DNA from: Shouchella patagoniensis
Lineage (GTDB): Bacteria; Bacillota; Bacilli; Bacillales; Bacillaceae_D
Assembly: GCF_002019705.1 (NCBI RefSeq)
Contig: NZ_KV917377.1
Location: 1,052,565-1,116,564, forward strand
DNA length: 64,000 nt
Reading direction: 5' to 3'
Both the position numbers and the translations under genes were made by a program. Of the stretch, positions 54,865 to 64,000 are shown piece by piece; the stretch's first letter is position 1; each line of letters starts with the position of its first letter. The notes beneath the pieces were generated by a model that did not search any database, was not told the DNA's origin, and worked only from the letters and a program-made list of their open reading frames with translations.

Positions 54865-57324
54865 ATGAAAGTAATTGTTAGCCATTCCAATATTGATTTT
54901 GATGGTCTTGCCTCCCTTGTCGCAGCAAAGCGATTAGAGCCTGAAGCGGTTGCTGCTATTGGTCCAACAAAATCTAACATTGTTAAAGCATACTTAGATC
55001 TTTATATCGACTGTTTCCCTCTCGTTTCCTATCATGAAATTGATTGGAAACAAGTGTCCTCCATCCTTTTTGTGGATTGCGCTTCACTTGAAAGGGCTGG
55101 TTTGAACGAGTTCCCTATAAACGATGCCATTAAAATTAACTCTATCGATCATCATTTGCTTTCATCTAAACAAAGTGGTACGAACATCACTTCATTACTT
55201 GAGCAATGTAGAAAACAAAAAGTAGAAATTAGTCCAGTGGAAGCAACTTTATTTGGCCTTGGTTTGTATAGCGATACCGCTTGCTTGACCCATTCCAATA
55301 CAAGGATTAGTGATTTTAACGCAGCTTCGTATCTACTAGATCAAGGAATGAATCTTGATGTTGTTTCTACGTACTTACAACAATCAGAAATAGGTACACA
55401 TCCGCTTTTTCAATTATTGCTGGATCATATAGAAATCAATGAACAGGAAGGTATTACACTTGCAATCACAACTGGTACCTATCCTGATTACGTTGGAGAT
55501 GTATCAGGAGTTGTTGAGGAACTACTACGATTATTCCAGCCAGATGCTATTTTCGCATGTATTCAATTAAAGAAACACACCTACATCATTGCCCGATCTC
55601 AAACAGAGGAAGTGAACGTCAAAAGAATTACCGAAATGTTTGGAGGTAGTGGACATGCTAGAGCTGCAGCTGCAGTTGTGAAAAACCAACCACTCGATAC
55701 GGTAAAAAACAAATTAATCTCACTTATGTATGCATTAACCCTCCCAGCGCAAACCGTTCAAACAATGATGAGTTGGCCGGTGCAAACATTATTGGAATCG
55801 GAATGTGTAAATGATGGCTGGCAAAAGTTGGTCACATTTGGACATAGCGGGTTCCCTATCTTTTCATCAAATGGTGAGATGCTAGGCATTGTGAGCAAAT
55901 CAGACTTAAAAAAAGCAAGACAGCTCGGACTTGGTGAAAAAAGCATAAAGAATATCATGACTCAAAACGTCATTACAATTCATGCAAATGATTCACTTAA
56001 ACAAGCACAAAAGGTCTTTAAACAACACCATATTGGCAGGTTGCCAGTAGTAAATAATGACGATCAAATAGTCGGTATTTTAACACGCTCAGATATAATT
56101 AACGGCATTTACACTCTTCCAGATAAGGTCAATACTACCCAATTAACAAAGTATTTCGGTCCAAAAACAGATCAGCTTTTAAAACGTATTGGTTCTATTG
56201 CTGACGAACAAGAAGTTTCTGTTTTTTTAGTTGGTGGTGTAGTAAGGGATTTCCTTTTGGACAAGCCTCATACTGACATTGACCTCGTAGTCGAAGGTGA
56301 TGCAGTGGCATTTGCACATTATCTAGCAACCGTACTTGGTGGAACAGTTAAAACCTATGAAGATTTTGGAACGGCTATATGGACTGGAGAATTAGAGATT
56401 GATATTGTTACATGCAGAAGAGAATTTTATTCATCGGCTGGCGCTTTACCACAAGTAAAACCAGCATCTATCACAGAGGACCTAGCAAGACGAGATTTCA
56501 CTATAAATGCTTTAGCAATGTATATAAATGCAACACGTTACGGAGAGCTTGTTGATGTTTTTCAAGGAAAAACTGATTTGCAAAATAGAAAGATTCGCAT
56601 TTTGCATCCTTTGAGCTTCAAAGAAGATCCCACCCGTCTTTTTAGAGCCGTCCGCTTCGCACTCCGTCTTGACTTTTCATTAGATGATCACACAACCAAA
56701 GCAGCTCAAGATACAGGTGAGGCTATTCATTTTATTAGTGCCCAACGGCTGCTAAATGAATTGACTTATCTTGAAAATGAACATAACCTCTTAAAAGCTT
56801 TTAAGCTTCTTAATAAACTGCATACTTGGCAGTCCTTTTTCGGAAATTCTTTATCTACTAACGCCTTTGATCATATGAAACGATTATCAGAACAAGGGTT
56901 GGAAAATGGGATTTTCTATCTTTTAGCAGCAGCTCACGATCAAGAAGCATTCAATCGCATACGTCCATATATGCTCACAAAAAAAGACCGCAATCTATTA
57001 GACGATCTAACTAACCCAATTTGGGAAACCTTGCCAAAATCAGTTGGACACATTCATCGCCATTTATTTTCTTTTTCGAGCGAGTCCATTCTTTTTCAAG
57101 CTTGCGTAAATCCAAATATGGAAAAAACGTTGCAGTTATATGTGAATAAAAGAACCAAACTGAAGCCTCTTGTTACCGGGTATGATTTAATAACAGCCGG
57201 ATTGAAACCAAGCCCAATCTTTTCAAACTGGCTACTGGAGCTTGAGTGTCTACAACTTGACGAGAAAATTAAAACAAAAGAAGATGGAATTAAATGGGTT
57301 AAACAAGAAAAAAACGGATCTTAA
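54865..57324 (+). CDS. DHH-CBS-CBS-tRNA nucleotidyltransferase fusion
   Basis: 819 residues in three parts. Residues 1-290: DHH phosphoesterase with DFDG (11-14), DHH (95-97) and GGSGHARAAAA (260-270). About 300-425: two CBS domains (MSWPVQTLLESE..., IMTQNVITIHANDS...). About 435-819: class II CCA/poly(A) polymerase head with GGVVRD (457-462), DID (471-473), EDLARRD (538-544) and EDPTR (587-591). Some bacilli, such as B. halodurans, split tRNA 3' end synthesis between CC-adding and A-adding enzymes, and large DHH-CBS forms are known in A-adding enzymes. Which base this one adds is not decided by sequence alone. Confidence 0.88.
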   Translation: MKVIVSHSNIDFDGLASLVAAKRLEPEAVAAIGPTKSNIVKAYLDLYIDCFPLVSYHEIDWKQVSSILFVDCASLERAGLNEFPINDAIKINSIDHHLLSSKQSGTNITSLLEQCRKQKVEISPVEATLFGLGLYSDTACLTHSNTRISDFNAASYLLDQGMNLDVVSTYLQQSEIGTHPLFQLLLDHIEINEQEGITLAITTGTYPDYVGDVSGVVEELLRLFQPDAIFACIQLKKHTYIIARSQTEEVNVKRITEMFGGSGHARAAAAVVKNQPLDTVKNKLISLMYALTLPAQTVQTMMSWPVQTLLESECVNDGWQKLVTFGHSGFPIFSSNGEMLGIVSKSDLKKARQLGLGEKSIKNIMTQNVITIHANDSLKQAQKVFKQHHIGRLPVVNNDDQIVGILTRSDIINGIYTLPDKVNTTQLTKYFGPKTDQLLKRIGSIADEQEVSVFLVGGVVRDFLLDKPHTDIDLVVEGDAVAFAHYLATVLGGTVKTYEDFGTAIWTGELEIDIVTCRREFYSSAGALPQVKPASITEDLARRDFTINALAMYINATRYGELVDVFQGKTDLQNRKIRILHPLSFKEDPTRLFRAVRFALRLDFSLDDHTTKAAQDTGEAIHFISAQRLLNELTYLENEHNLLKAFKLLNKLHTWQSFFGNSLSTNAFDHMKRLSEQGLENGIFYLLAAAHDQEAFNRIRPYMLTKKDRNLLDDLTNPIWETLPKSVGHIHRHLFSFSSESILFQACVNPNMEKTLQLYVNKRTKLKPLVTGYDLITAGLKPSPIFSNWLLELECLQLDEKIKTKEDGIKWVKQEKNGS

Positions 57325-57338
57325 GATCCGTTTTTTTA
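57308..57338. terminator. Shared terminator
   Basis: AACGGATC-TTAA-GATCCGTT palindrome with A and T runs, overlapping the stop codons of two converging genes. Confidence 0.88.
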
Positions 57339-58631
57339 ACTGAGTGGTAAGAAACCCATTCTTTCCGCCTCTTGTTTAAGTTCTTCTCTGAATTGTGGGT
57401 GTGCAATTGCAATAAGCGCTGTTGTTCGTTCAGAAACTGTTTTGCCTCTTAATTTAGCAACTCCATACTCTGTCACCACATAATCCACATCGTTCTTTGA
57501 GGTTGTGACAACAGCCCCTTCAGAAAGTCTCGGTACAATTTTAGAAATCGTTCCATCTTTTGCACTAGCATGAAGGCAAATGATTCCCCTACCTCGACTA
57601 GCTTTTCTCGCCCCAATTCCAAAATCTGATTGCCCACCTGTTGAAGAATAATATTTTCCGGAAATAACTTCTGCATTACATTGGCCAAGCAAATCCACTT
57701 CAAGTGCAGCATTAATCGTTATTAATTGTTCAATTTTTGAAAGTTGATAACTATCATTTGTTCTTTCAACAGGTAAAAGATGAACCTTCTCATTTTGATT
57801 CATAAAGGAATAGAGCTTTTTACTCCCATATGCAAAAGTAGCCGTCATGCATCCAGGTGAAAATGGATTATGCTCATTCGTCACAGCGCCACTTTCGATT
57901 AAATCAACAATTTTATCTGGGATCATTTCTGTATGAATGGTCAAATGACGATGGTTATGTAAATCGTCCATAATCGCATTTGGTATAGCTCCAAAGCCAA
58001 TTTGAATAACAGAACCATCTTCTATTAAATCAGCACAGAAAGAGCCAATCTTTTTATCAGAAGCTCTGCTTGGCATTGGTGGAGCAGTCGGCAAAGCACA
58101 ATCACTCTCAAAAAAACTCATTACTTGTGTGAGATGGATATGGTTTTCCCCATATGTATATGGCATTTGATTGTTTACTTCTAAAAGGACAGTTGCTCCA
58201 GAGGAAATTAGACTCATAACATAATCGGCATTTGTTCCTAATGAAAAATAGCCTTGCTCATCCATAGGTGAGCTTTGAGCCATCACCACTGGACTACGTA
58301 CAATTTCTTTCAACAATGCAGGAACGTCAGAAAAATGATTGGGTAATAAATCAAGCTTCCCTTCTCGAAAAGCTTTTCTCTCTTCACTTCCTAAAAACAT
58401 AGAAATAATTCTAAGCCTGTCTTGTTCAATTGTAATAACAGGCCAAAGAGACAGCATCTGGTATAAACGGTTGCCCTCGAGTCCTGTATATGTGGGCAGT
58501 GCTTCAATAAGCGTTCTTGGTTCACCAACAGCAATGGGAACAACAATATCACTCTCTTTTTTAATATGCCGAAGCACGTCTATTGCCGTAGCTGCTTTTT
58601 TCTGATTGTATTCTGTCTCTAATGTCGTCAA
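57336..58631 (-). CDS. Acetyl-CoA hydrolase/CoA-transferase family protein
   Basis: 431 residues, the two-domain Cat1/4-hydroxybutyrate CoA-transferase family. Motifs: QIGFGAIPNAIMDDL, the catalytic-Glu block HTEMIPDKIVDLIESGAVTN, GKYYSSTGGQSDFGIGARKA and VDYVVTEYGVAKLRGKTVSERT. Moves CoA between acetate-like acids or hydrolyses acetyl-CoA; the acid substrate is unknown. Monocistronic. Confidence 0.88.
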   Translation of the reverse strand: MTTLETEYNQKKAATAIDVLRHIKKESDIVVPIAVGEPRTLIEALPTYTGLEGNRLYQMLSLWPVITIEQDRLRIISMFLGSEERKAFREGKLDLLPNHFSDVPALLKEIVRSPVVMAQSSPMDEQGYFSLGTNADYVMSLISSGATVLLEVNNQMPYTYGENHIHLTQVMSFFESDCALPTAPPMPSRASDKKIGSFCADLIEDGSVIQIGFGAIPNAIMDDLHNHRHLTIHTEMIPDKIVDLIESGAVTNEHNPFSPGCMTATFAYGSKKLYSFMNQNEKVHLLPVERTNDSYQLSKIEQLITINAALEVDLLGQCNAEVISGKYYSSTGGQSDFGIGARKASRGRGIICLHASAKDGTISKIVPRLSEGAVVTTSKNDVDYVVTEYGVAKLRGKTVSERTTALIAIAHPQFREELKQEAERMGFLPLS

Positions 58632-58728
58632 TTTCTTCTCCCCCTACACCTTCATTTTACTATTTCCAAACAAAAAAAGAAAGCGCTACCAATATTGCAT
58701 TCTTTTTTTACTTCAACATGATAAAACA

Positions 58729-58771
58729 AAAGCTGTGGGTGGCTGATCATTAGCCAAACCCACAGCTCTCT
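58729..58771 (-). terminator. fabF terminator
   Basis: AGCTGTGGGT...GGCT / AGCC...ACCCACAGCTTTTGTTTT on the minus strand. Confidence 0.8.
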
Positions 58772-58783
58772 AAATGACATCAT

Positions 58784-60031
58784 TTATTGTTGCCATTTTT
58801 TAAAAATTAACGTTGCATTATGACCACCGAAACCGAGAGAATTGCTTAGAACAGCTGTAACGTCACTCTGACGCGCTTTATTTGGTACGTAATCCAAGTC
58901 GCATTCTGGATCAGGTTCATTTAAATTGATGGTAGGAGGAATGATCCCTTGTTCTAAAGCCTTTACAGAGAATATTGCCTCCACTGCTCCCGCTGCACCA
59001 AGCAAATGACCAGTCATCGATTTCGTAGAACTAACAGCTAAATTATAAGCGTGATTCTGAAAGACTGTTTTTATTGCTTTTGTTTCATAAGGATCATTTA
59101 AATCAGTACTTGTCCCATGTGCATTAATATAACTAATTTCTTCTTTCGCCAAGCCAGAATCATCCAGAGCGGCTTGCATTGACCTTGCGCCACCTTCCCC
59201 CTCTGGAGCAGGAGCAGTTACATGGTGTGCATCACCCGTTGATCCATAACCAACAACTTCTGCATAAATTTTAGCACCTCGTGCACTTGCAGACTCTAAA
59301 CTTTCAAGAATAAGAATCCCTGCGCCTTCACCCATAACGAACCCGCTGCGGTTTTTATCAAAAGGACGAGACGCAGTAGTTGGATCTTCTGAAGTGGTTA
59401 CCGCTTTAGCCGAACAGAACCCAGCAACCGCCATATTTGTAATTGGAGCTTCACTTCCACCCGCAATCATCGCATCTGCATCACCACGTTGTATCACTTT
59501 AAATGCATCACCAATTGAGTTTGTTCCTGAAGCACAGGCAGTTACTGAACATGAATTAGGCCCTTTTGCTCCAGTGTAAATGGATACTTGACCACTTGCC
59601 ATATCTGGAATCATCATTGGGACAAAGAAAGGACTAACTCGACGCTGTCCTTTTTCTAAAAATGTACGAAATTGATTCTCATACGTTTCCATGCCACCAA
59701 TTCCAGATCCAATCCAAACACCGACACGATTCGCATTTTCTTCAGTAATCATAAGACCAGAATCTTTAAGTGCTTCCTTTGCTGAAACTACAGCAAATTG
59801 TGTAAATCGATCCATTTTCCTTGCTTCTTTTCGATCAAGATAGTCAGCAGGATCAAAACTATTGATTTCTGCTGCCACTTTCATGGGGAAGGCTTCAGCA
59901 TCTAAGCGTGTCAACATTCCGACTCCCGACTTGCCTGAGATGGCTCCTTCCCAAGATGAAGAAGCATCTAGTCCAAGCGGAGTCACTGCGCCAATTCCTG
60001 TAACTACTACACGTCGCTTTTCCACTATCAT
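58784..60031 (-). CDS. fabF: 3-oxoacyl-ACP synthase II
   Basis: Elongating condensing enzyme of fatty-acid synthesis. 415 residues from ATG 60031 (AAAGGAG site; GTG two codons on is possible). Catalytic Cys in [10 protein letters not shown], His in [11 protein letters not shown] and His in [12 protein letters not shown]: complete Cys-His-His triad. Thirty-three bases after fabHA, under the same FapR-type operator. Confidence 0.97.
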   Translation of the reverse strand: MIVEKRRVVVTGIGAVTPLGLDASSSWEGAISGKSGVGMLTRLDAEAFPMKVAAEINSFDPADYLDRKEARKMDRFTQFAVVSAKEALKDSGLMITEENANRVGVWIGSGIGGMETYENQFRTFLEKGQRRVSPFFVPMMIPDMASGQVSIYTGAKGPNSCSVTACASGTNSIGDAFKVIQRGDADAMIAGGSEAPITNMAVAGFCSAKAVTTSEDPTTASRPFDKNRSGFVMGEGAGILILESLESASARGAKIYAEVVGYGSTGDAHHVTAPAPEGEGGARSMQAALDDSGLAKEEISYINAHGTSTDLNDPYETKAIKTVFQNHAYNLAVSSTKSMTGHLLGAAGAVEAIFSVKALEQGIIPPTINLNEPDPECDLDYVPNKARQSDVTAVLSNSLGFGGHNATLIFKKWQQ

Positions 60032-60064
60032 TTCGCTCCTTTTAAAATAAAATCTGTCATTCAC

Positions 60065-61000
60065 TTAACGGCCCCAGCGTAGTGCCAATGAGCCCCAGAC
60101 GAGACCTGCACCAAAACCGACTAATACAAGGACATCGCCATCTTTTATCTTGCCATTTTCTAATTCCTCCACCATAGCCATTGGTATAGAGGCAGAAGAT
60201 GTATTTCCAAATTTATTAACGGTTACTGACATTTTCTCTTTAGGCAACTCTAATCGCTCTCGTGAAGCTTCCATAATTCTAATGTTTGCTTGATGAGGAA
60301 CAAGAAAGTCAACATCTTCTTTTGTTAAGCCTGCTTTGTCAAGGACGCGCATTGATGCATCTCCCATCTGTCTTACGGCAAACTTAAAGACTTCACGCCC
60401 ATTCATTTCGAGAAAATCACCTTGTTTATTAATGTGCTTCCCGCCAGATCCATCAGAGCCAAGATCAAATGCTAGAATTCCTTTGTCTTCTGATACAGGA
60501 CCCATCACACACGCTCCAGCACCATCCCCAAATAAAACGGCGGTATTACGATCATCCATATCCACAAACTTCGTCAATTTTTCAACACCAATAACGAGGA
60601 CATGTTTGTACGCACCTGTTTCAATAAACTGTTGTGCTGTCGCAATGCCATAAATAAAACCCGCACAAGCAGCACTTATATCCATAGCTGCTGCATTTTT
60701 TGCCTCTAAGCGATGTTGAACCATCGAAGATACACTAGGAAAAGGCATGTCTGGCGTAACAGTAGCTACTAAAATCAAATCGATTTCTTCAGCCTTTACT
60801 TCCGCAGATTCTAGTGCTTTTACTGCTGCATAATAAGCCATATCTGACGTTTCCAGCTCTTCGGCAAAACGTCTTTCTTCAATCCCAGTCCGCGTTCTAA
60901 TCCATTCATCTGATGTATCTAAAAATTGCTCGAGATCATGATTAGTCACCCGTTTATCTGGCACATAGCGTCCCATGCCAAGCATCCCTGCTTTTGCCAT
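60065..61000 (-). CDS. fabHA: 3-oxoacyl-ACP synthase III
   Basis: Primes fatty-acid synthesis by condensing a starter acyl-CoA (often branched in bacilli) with malonyl-ACP. 311 residues from ATG 61000 (AAGGGGATAG site). Catalytic Cys in [12 protein letters not shown], His in PHQANIRIM and Asn in [11 protein letters not shown]. First gene of fabHA-fabF. A FapR-type operator lies 40 bases upstream. Confidence 0.97.
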   Translation of the reverse strand: MAKAGMLGMGRYVPDKRVTNHDLEQFLDTSDEWIRTRTGIEERRFAEELETSDMAYYAAVKALESAEVKAEEIDLILVATVTPDMPFPSVSSMVQHRLEAKNAAAMDISAACAGFIYGIATAQQFIETGAYKHVLVIGVEKLTKFVDMDDRNTAVLFGDGAGACVMGPVSEDKGILAFDLGSDGSGGKHINKQGDFLEMNGREVFKFAVRQMGDASMRVLDKAGLTKEDVDFLVPHQANIRIMEASRERLELPKEKMSVTVNKFGNTSSASIPMAMVEELENGKIKDGDVLVLVGFGAGLVWGSLALRWGR

Positions 61001-61039
61001 CAGTCTATCCCCTTCCCACTTTAAAAACGATTCGATCAA

Positions 61040-61056
61040 TTAGTACCTGATCCTAA
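61040..61056. promoter_or_regulatory. FapR-type operator of fabHA-fabF
   Basis: Plus strand TTAGTACCTGATCCTAA, one base off the FapR consensus as I recall it, just upstream of fabHA; the same element occurs before fabI. Confidence 0.82.
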
Positions 61057-61182
61057 TATTAGCAAACAACTTGCATTATTGTCCAGCATCTTTTCTTACG
61101 CTAGAAAAGGGCGAATGCTACTATCCCATTTTTCATTAACTCGGATAAACTAATAATAGAACAACTAAGGGGGTGGTCGCTG

Positions 61183-61416
61183 TTGAAAGCAAACGGAGAA
61201 TCAAATGATTTCTTTTCTTCAATGATGTTTGGCCGTCGTGAGCCAACTTCCGACTGCTTAAAAAACGAGGAACAAGAAGAAGAACAAGACTTAGCAGGAA
61301 CAGATCAGCTCTTGCTCATTCTTGCTCTTATCCAAGCAATTCAACCAATATTTGATCAGATAAAACCACTGTTTATATCGCTCGTAAGCTCTCTAGATAA
61401 CAAGAAAAGCGATTAA
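61183..61416 (+). CDS. Small acidic protein beside fabHA (yjzB position)
   Basis: 77 residues from TTG 61183 (GGGGGTGG site). Acidic middle (NEEQEEEQDLAGTD), then a helical hydrophobic C-terminal half (LLLILALIQAIQPIFDQIKPLFISLV). It is divergent from fabHA and converges with comZ's neighbour. B. subtilis has the small gene yjzB between comZ and fabHA; homology was not tested. Function unknown. Confidence 0.7.
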   Translation: MKANGESNDFFSSMMFGRREPTSDCLKNEEQEEEQDLAGTDQLLLILALIQAIQPIFDQIKPLFISLVSSLDNKKSD

Positions 61417-61733
61417 TGGTTACCCATTTGGTCCATCAATGCTACAAACCATTGGTGGATGATCTGCTTCACTTTTTCATCTTCTTCATCCACAGCATCG
61501 ACGCCTTTTATCTTTTCATAAGTCTGTATAAAACCATCAATATCACCTGTTTTAAATTGCGCCATTGCATAATAAGCAAACATCCGAATTGGGTATGTAT
61601 TCGCTTCTTCCATTAATGCCACATACGGTTTTAATTGGTTCATTCCTTCTTCATATTTGTTTTCTTTTATTAACTGAATTCCCGTTTGCATTTGCTTAAC
61701 GAACCCTTGCAATGCCTGCTTTTTGTCACTCAT
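61413..61733 (-). CDS. Hypothetical helical protein cotranscribed with comZ
   Basis: 106 residues from ATG 61733, eight bases inside the comZ end. All-helical, TPR-like look (LQGFVKQMQTGIQLIKENKYEEGMNQLKPYVALMEEA, YAMAQFKTGDIDGFIQTYEKI). No family named. Overlap with comZ indicates translational coupling, so it may act in the same process. Confidence 0.75.
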   Translation of the reverse strand: MSDKKQALQGFVKQMQTGIQLIKENKYEEGMNQLKPYVALMEEANTYPIRMFAYYAMAQFKTGDIDGFIQTYEKIKGVDAVDEEDEKVKQIIHQWFVALMDQMGNH

Positions 61734-61917
61734 TTGTTGTTGCATCCTCTTTGCCAAGTTCATAGGCTTCATTCATTACGTTCATTAACAAGGTAAGCAT
61801 TGGTTGTATATCTTCCATACTAAATTCAATTCCTTTGTTTTCCAGTAACGTTTTTGCCTCCGGAATATGTTTCATCGCAATTTGCATAAATTGCATATTT
61901 CGCTCTTGATTATCCAT
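61726..61917 (-). CDS. comZ: Competence regulator ComZ
   Basis: 63 residues. The sequence NMQFMQIAMKHIPEAKTLLENKGIEFSMEDIQP...EAYELGKEDA follows B. subtilis ComZ closely. There it lowers comG transcription when overproduced; the mechanism is not settled. AAGGAG is nine bases before ATG 61917. Upstream of fabHA as in B. subtilis, though the med gene is not seen here. Confidence 0.92.
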   Translation of the reverse strand: MDNQERNMQFMQIAMKHIPEAKTLLENKGIEFSMEDIQPMLTLLMNVMNEAYELGKEDATTNE

Positions 61918-62060
61918 GTTAAAAACTCCTTTTTACAGATTTCCTTTAAACATAACTGAACGATTACTTAATGGCAAGTTGAGTGATTTTACTAAGTCGG
62001 ATGAAACAGACTCCATTTCTTGCTATAATAGATAAATCGATGTTGGAAATGAGGATGACA

Positions 62061-63665
62061 ATGGAAACAACAGTAAAAGACCAAATACAATCACGACGGA
62101 CATTTGCAATTATATCGCATCCAGATGCCGGGAAAACGACGCTCACAGAGAAGCTTCTTCTTTTTGGGGGTGCCATTCGTGAAGCAGGGACGGTTAAAGG
62201 GCGAAAAAATGCCAAGCACGCGATGAGTGATTGGATGGATATAGAAAAACAACGGGGGATCTCTGTCACAAGTTCCGTTTTAGAATTCTTATATGATGGT
62301 TATCACGTAAATATTTTAGATACACCTGGACACGAGGATTTTTCTGAAGATACGTACCGAACATTAACAGCCGCAGACTCTGCAGCCATGTTAATTGATG
62401 CCGCGAAAGGTGTAGAAGCACAAACTAAGAAATTATTTAAAGTATGTAAACTACGTGGCATTCCGATATTCACTTTCATTAATAAATTGGACCGTCAAGG
62501 ACGTGACCCGTTTGATTTAATGGAAGAGCTTGAAAATCTACTTGGAATTCGCTCTTATCCAATGGGTTGGCCAATCGGTATGGGTCAATCTTTTAAAGCT
62601 GTTTATGACCGTGTGAATAAGAAGTTAGAACTGTATAATCCTAATAACCCTAAAGAAATTGACATAATTCAACTAACTGGAGCCGATGACCCAAAACTTG
62701 ATGAAGTCATTCAAGACGAACAACTTGTCTCACAGTTCCGTGAAGAATTAGAGTTACTTGATGTTGCAGGAGATGCATACGATAAAGACCGAATTGATAA
62801 AGGTGACTTAACACCGATCTTTTTTGGCTCAGCTATATCAAGCTTTGGTGTACAAACTTTTCTTGAACATTACTTAAATCTTTCTCCAGCACCTACAACT
62901 AGAGAAAGCTCCATTGGGCCTATTGATCCAATGGAAAGAAAAAGCTTTTCCGGTTTCATATTTAAAGTTCAAGCAAATATGAATGCAAAACACCGTGATC
63001 GCGTAGCATTTTTAAGAATCACTTCCGGCACATTTAAGCGTGGTATGACCGTTAAACATGTTCGGACCAATAAGCCACTTAAACTCTCCCAGCCTACACA
63101 GTTCCTTGCTCAAAGCCGTAGTATTGTTGATGAGGCCTACGCTGGTGATATTATTGGTCTATTTGATCCGGGTACTTTTCGCATTGGCGACACACTTGTG
63201 GAAGGCGAAGCTTTTGAGTTCAGTGAAATGCCTCACTTTTCACCGGAGCATTTTGCAGCTATTACTGTAAAAGAAGCATTAAAACATAAATCCTATGAAA
63301 AAGGGTTGCAGCAATTAACGGAAGAAGGCGCGATCCAACTGTTTCGCACGTATAATAAATTTGTTGAACAACAAATCGTTGGTGTAGTTGGAGTGCTTCA
63401 ATTTGAAGTACTTGAACACCGCTTAAAAGGGGAGTACAATGTCGACATTCAAATGGACCGCCAACCTTTCTCTTTTGCTCGATGGATTGATGGAGATGAA
63501 GCTGCTTTAAAAACATTTAAAGAAAAGCAAAGAAACCTTGTTACGGATCGTGAGAACAGGTTAGTCGCTTTATTTGAAAATGAATTCCAAATGAGGACTG
63601 CAAAAGATAAATACCCAGAGCTCCAATTTTATGAGAATTCCTTTTACCAAAAAACCGTTGAATAA
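62061..63665 (+). CDS. prfC: Peptide chain release factor 3
   Basis: 534-residue translational GTPase that recycles RF1/RF2. G1 ISHPDAGKTTLTEKL, switch I RGISVTSS, G3 LDTPGHEDFSEDTYRTL (the SED-Y signature separates RF3 from EF-G), G4 NKLDR. Start ATG 62061 (GAGGATG site); the frame from 61983 lacks one. B. subtilis 168 does not carry prfC, so its presence marks a different lineage or transfer. Confidence 0.95.
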   Translation: METTVKDQIQSRRTFAIISHPDAGKTTLTEKLLLFGGAIREAGTVKGRKNAKHAMSDWMDIEKQRGISVTSSVLEFLYDGYHVNILDTPGHEDFSEDTYRTLTAADSAAMLIDAAKGVEAQTKKLFKVCKLRGIPIFTFINKLDRQGRDPFDLMEELENLLGIRSYPMGWPIGMGQSFKAVYDRVNKKLELYNPNNPKEIDIIQLTGADDPKLDEVIQDEQLVSQFREELELLDVAGDAYDKDRIDKGDLTPIFFGSAISSFGVQTFLEHYLNLSPAPTTRESSIGPIDPMERKSFSGFIFKVQANMNAKHRDRVAFLRITSGTFKRGMTVKHVRTNKPLKLSQPTQFLAQSRSIVDEAYAGDIIGLFDPGTFRIGDTLVEGEAFEFSEMPHFSPEHFAAITVKEALKHKSYEKGLQQLTEEGAIQLFRTYNKFVEQQIVGVVGVLQFEVLEHRLKGEYNVDIQMDRQPFSFARWIDGDEAALKTFKEKQRNLVTDRENRLVALFENEFQMRTAKDKYPELQFYENSFYQKTVE

Positions 63666-63689
63666 AACAAACCGTGCCCCAGCTTGTGA

Positions 63690-63742
63690 ACTGTAACCCG
63701 AAAAATGGACACTTTAAAAAAGTCCATCTTTCGGGTTTTTTG
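63690..63742 (+). terminator. prfC terminator or IS end hairpin
   Basis: AACCCGAAAAATGGAC / GTCCATCTTTCGGGTTTTTTG hairpin between prfC and the transposase-like gene; it may also belong to the terminal repeat of the element. Confidence 0.7.
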
Positions 63743-63803
63743 TGTTCTTTTTTACAACAGACCCGTTATAATCAAATCAAATGAGAAGAACGGGGAATGA
63801 AAA

Positions 63804-64000
63804 ATGAGTAAACGAATTTTTACTACCTTTGAACAACAACAGTTAGAGAGTCATCCATCTGTTCATCATGTTTCTGATCGTTCAATTAGTTATTCAGCCG
63901 ATTTTAAGGTGAAAGCTGTTCGAGAAAATCTTTCAGGAAAAGGACCAACGGCTATTTTTCTCGATCATGAATTTGATTTAGAGGTCATAGGTTCTGATAA
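63804..64000 (+). mobile_element. Start of an IS3-like transposase OrfA/HTH gene (cut by window end)
   Basis: ATG 63804 after CGGGGAATG opens a frame still open at 64000 (65 residues visible). SISYSADFKVKAVRENLSGKG followed by AIFLDHEFDLEVIG matches the HTH N-terminus of IS3-family OrfA-like proteins in bacilli and clostridia. The rest lies outside. The inner end of the element is not defined. Confidence 0.68.

Overview
The window is a Bacillaceae (Firmicutes) chromosome segment of moderately low GC. Spore-former genes (splB, a spore outer-layer style locus), competence genes (comG, coiA, comZ) and extended B. subtilis-like gene order (yqh, yjb and yja blocks) support this. Secreted proteins with very acidic segments suggest, but do not prove, an alkaliphilic or halotolerant Bacillus sensu lato.

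Layout. 1-19.0 kb follows the B. subtilis yqh/yqg region: efp, yqhT, yqhR, yqhP, yqhO, mntR, then splB, dat and helD, then lipM, yqhL, the glycine cleavage operon gcvT-gcvPA-gcvPB behind a tandem glycine riboswitch, yqhH-yqhG and yqgX. 18.8-24.4 kb is the comG competence pilus locus, but it is cut in two between comGB and comGC by yidD and a nine-gene tRNA cluster with its own promoter. 24.6-32.5 kb runs from a yjcD-like helicase to a yjcA-like gene. In B. subtilis that interval holds the spore crust genes; here it holds two glycosyltransferases (one fused to a methyltransferase), a coiled-coil repeat protein, a 13-cysteine protein, a 38-residue CCC peptide and a coiled-coil/beta protein. Several of these have upstream elements matching the sigma-K -10 pattern CATANNNTA. 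32.6-43.5 kb matches the yjb block: fabI, yjbO, nadF, yjbM, yjbL, yjbK, yjbJ, yjbI, yjbH, a decayed pepF, coiA, mecA, spx and yjbC. 43.6-54.8 kb is more mixed: a secreted glycoside-hydrolase-like protein, trhA, an HD protein, a thioredoxin, trpS, yjbA, yjaZ, a second small alarmone synthetase, coaA, a CAP protein and a LysM/SleB-type hydrolase. 54.9-64 kb holds a DHH-CBS-tRNA nucleotidyltransferase fusion, a CoA transferase, fabF-fabHA under a FapR-type operator, comZ, prfC and the first part of an IS3-like transposase gene cut by the window end.

Functional links. LipM octanoylates the GcvH lipoyl protein that works with GcvT/GcvPA/GcvPB. MecA, YjbH and Spx belong to the ClpXP/ClpCP adaptor and thiol-stress network, and MecA and ComZ also bear on the competence genes comG and coiA. 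fabI and fabHA-fabF share FapR-like operators. Five of the nine tRNA genes do not encode CCA, so they depend on CCA-adding enzymes of the kind represented by the DHH-CBS fusion. Assignments rest on recognised sequence and gene order; no database search was run.
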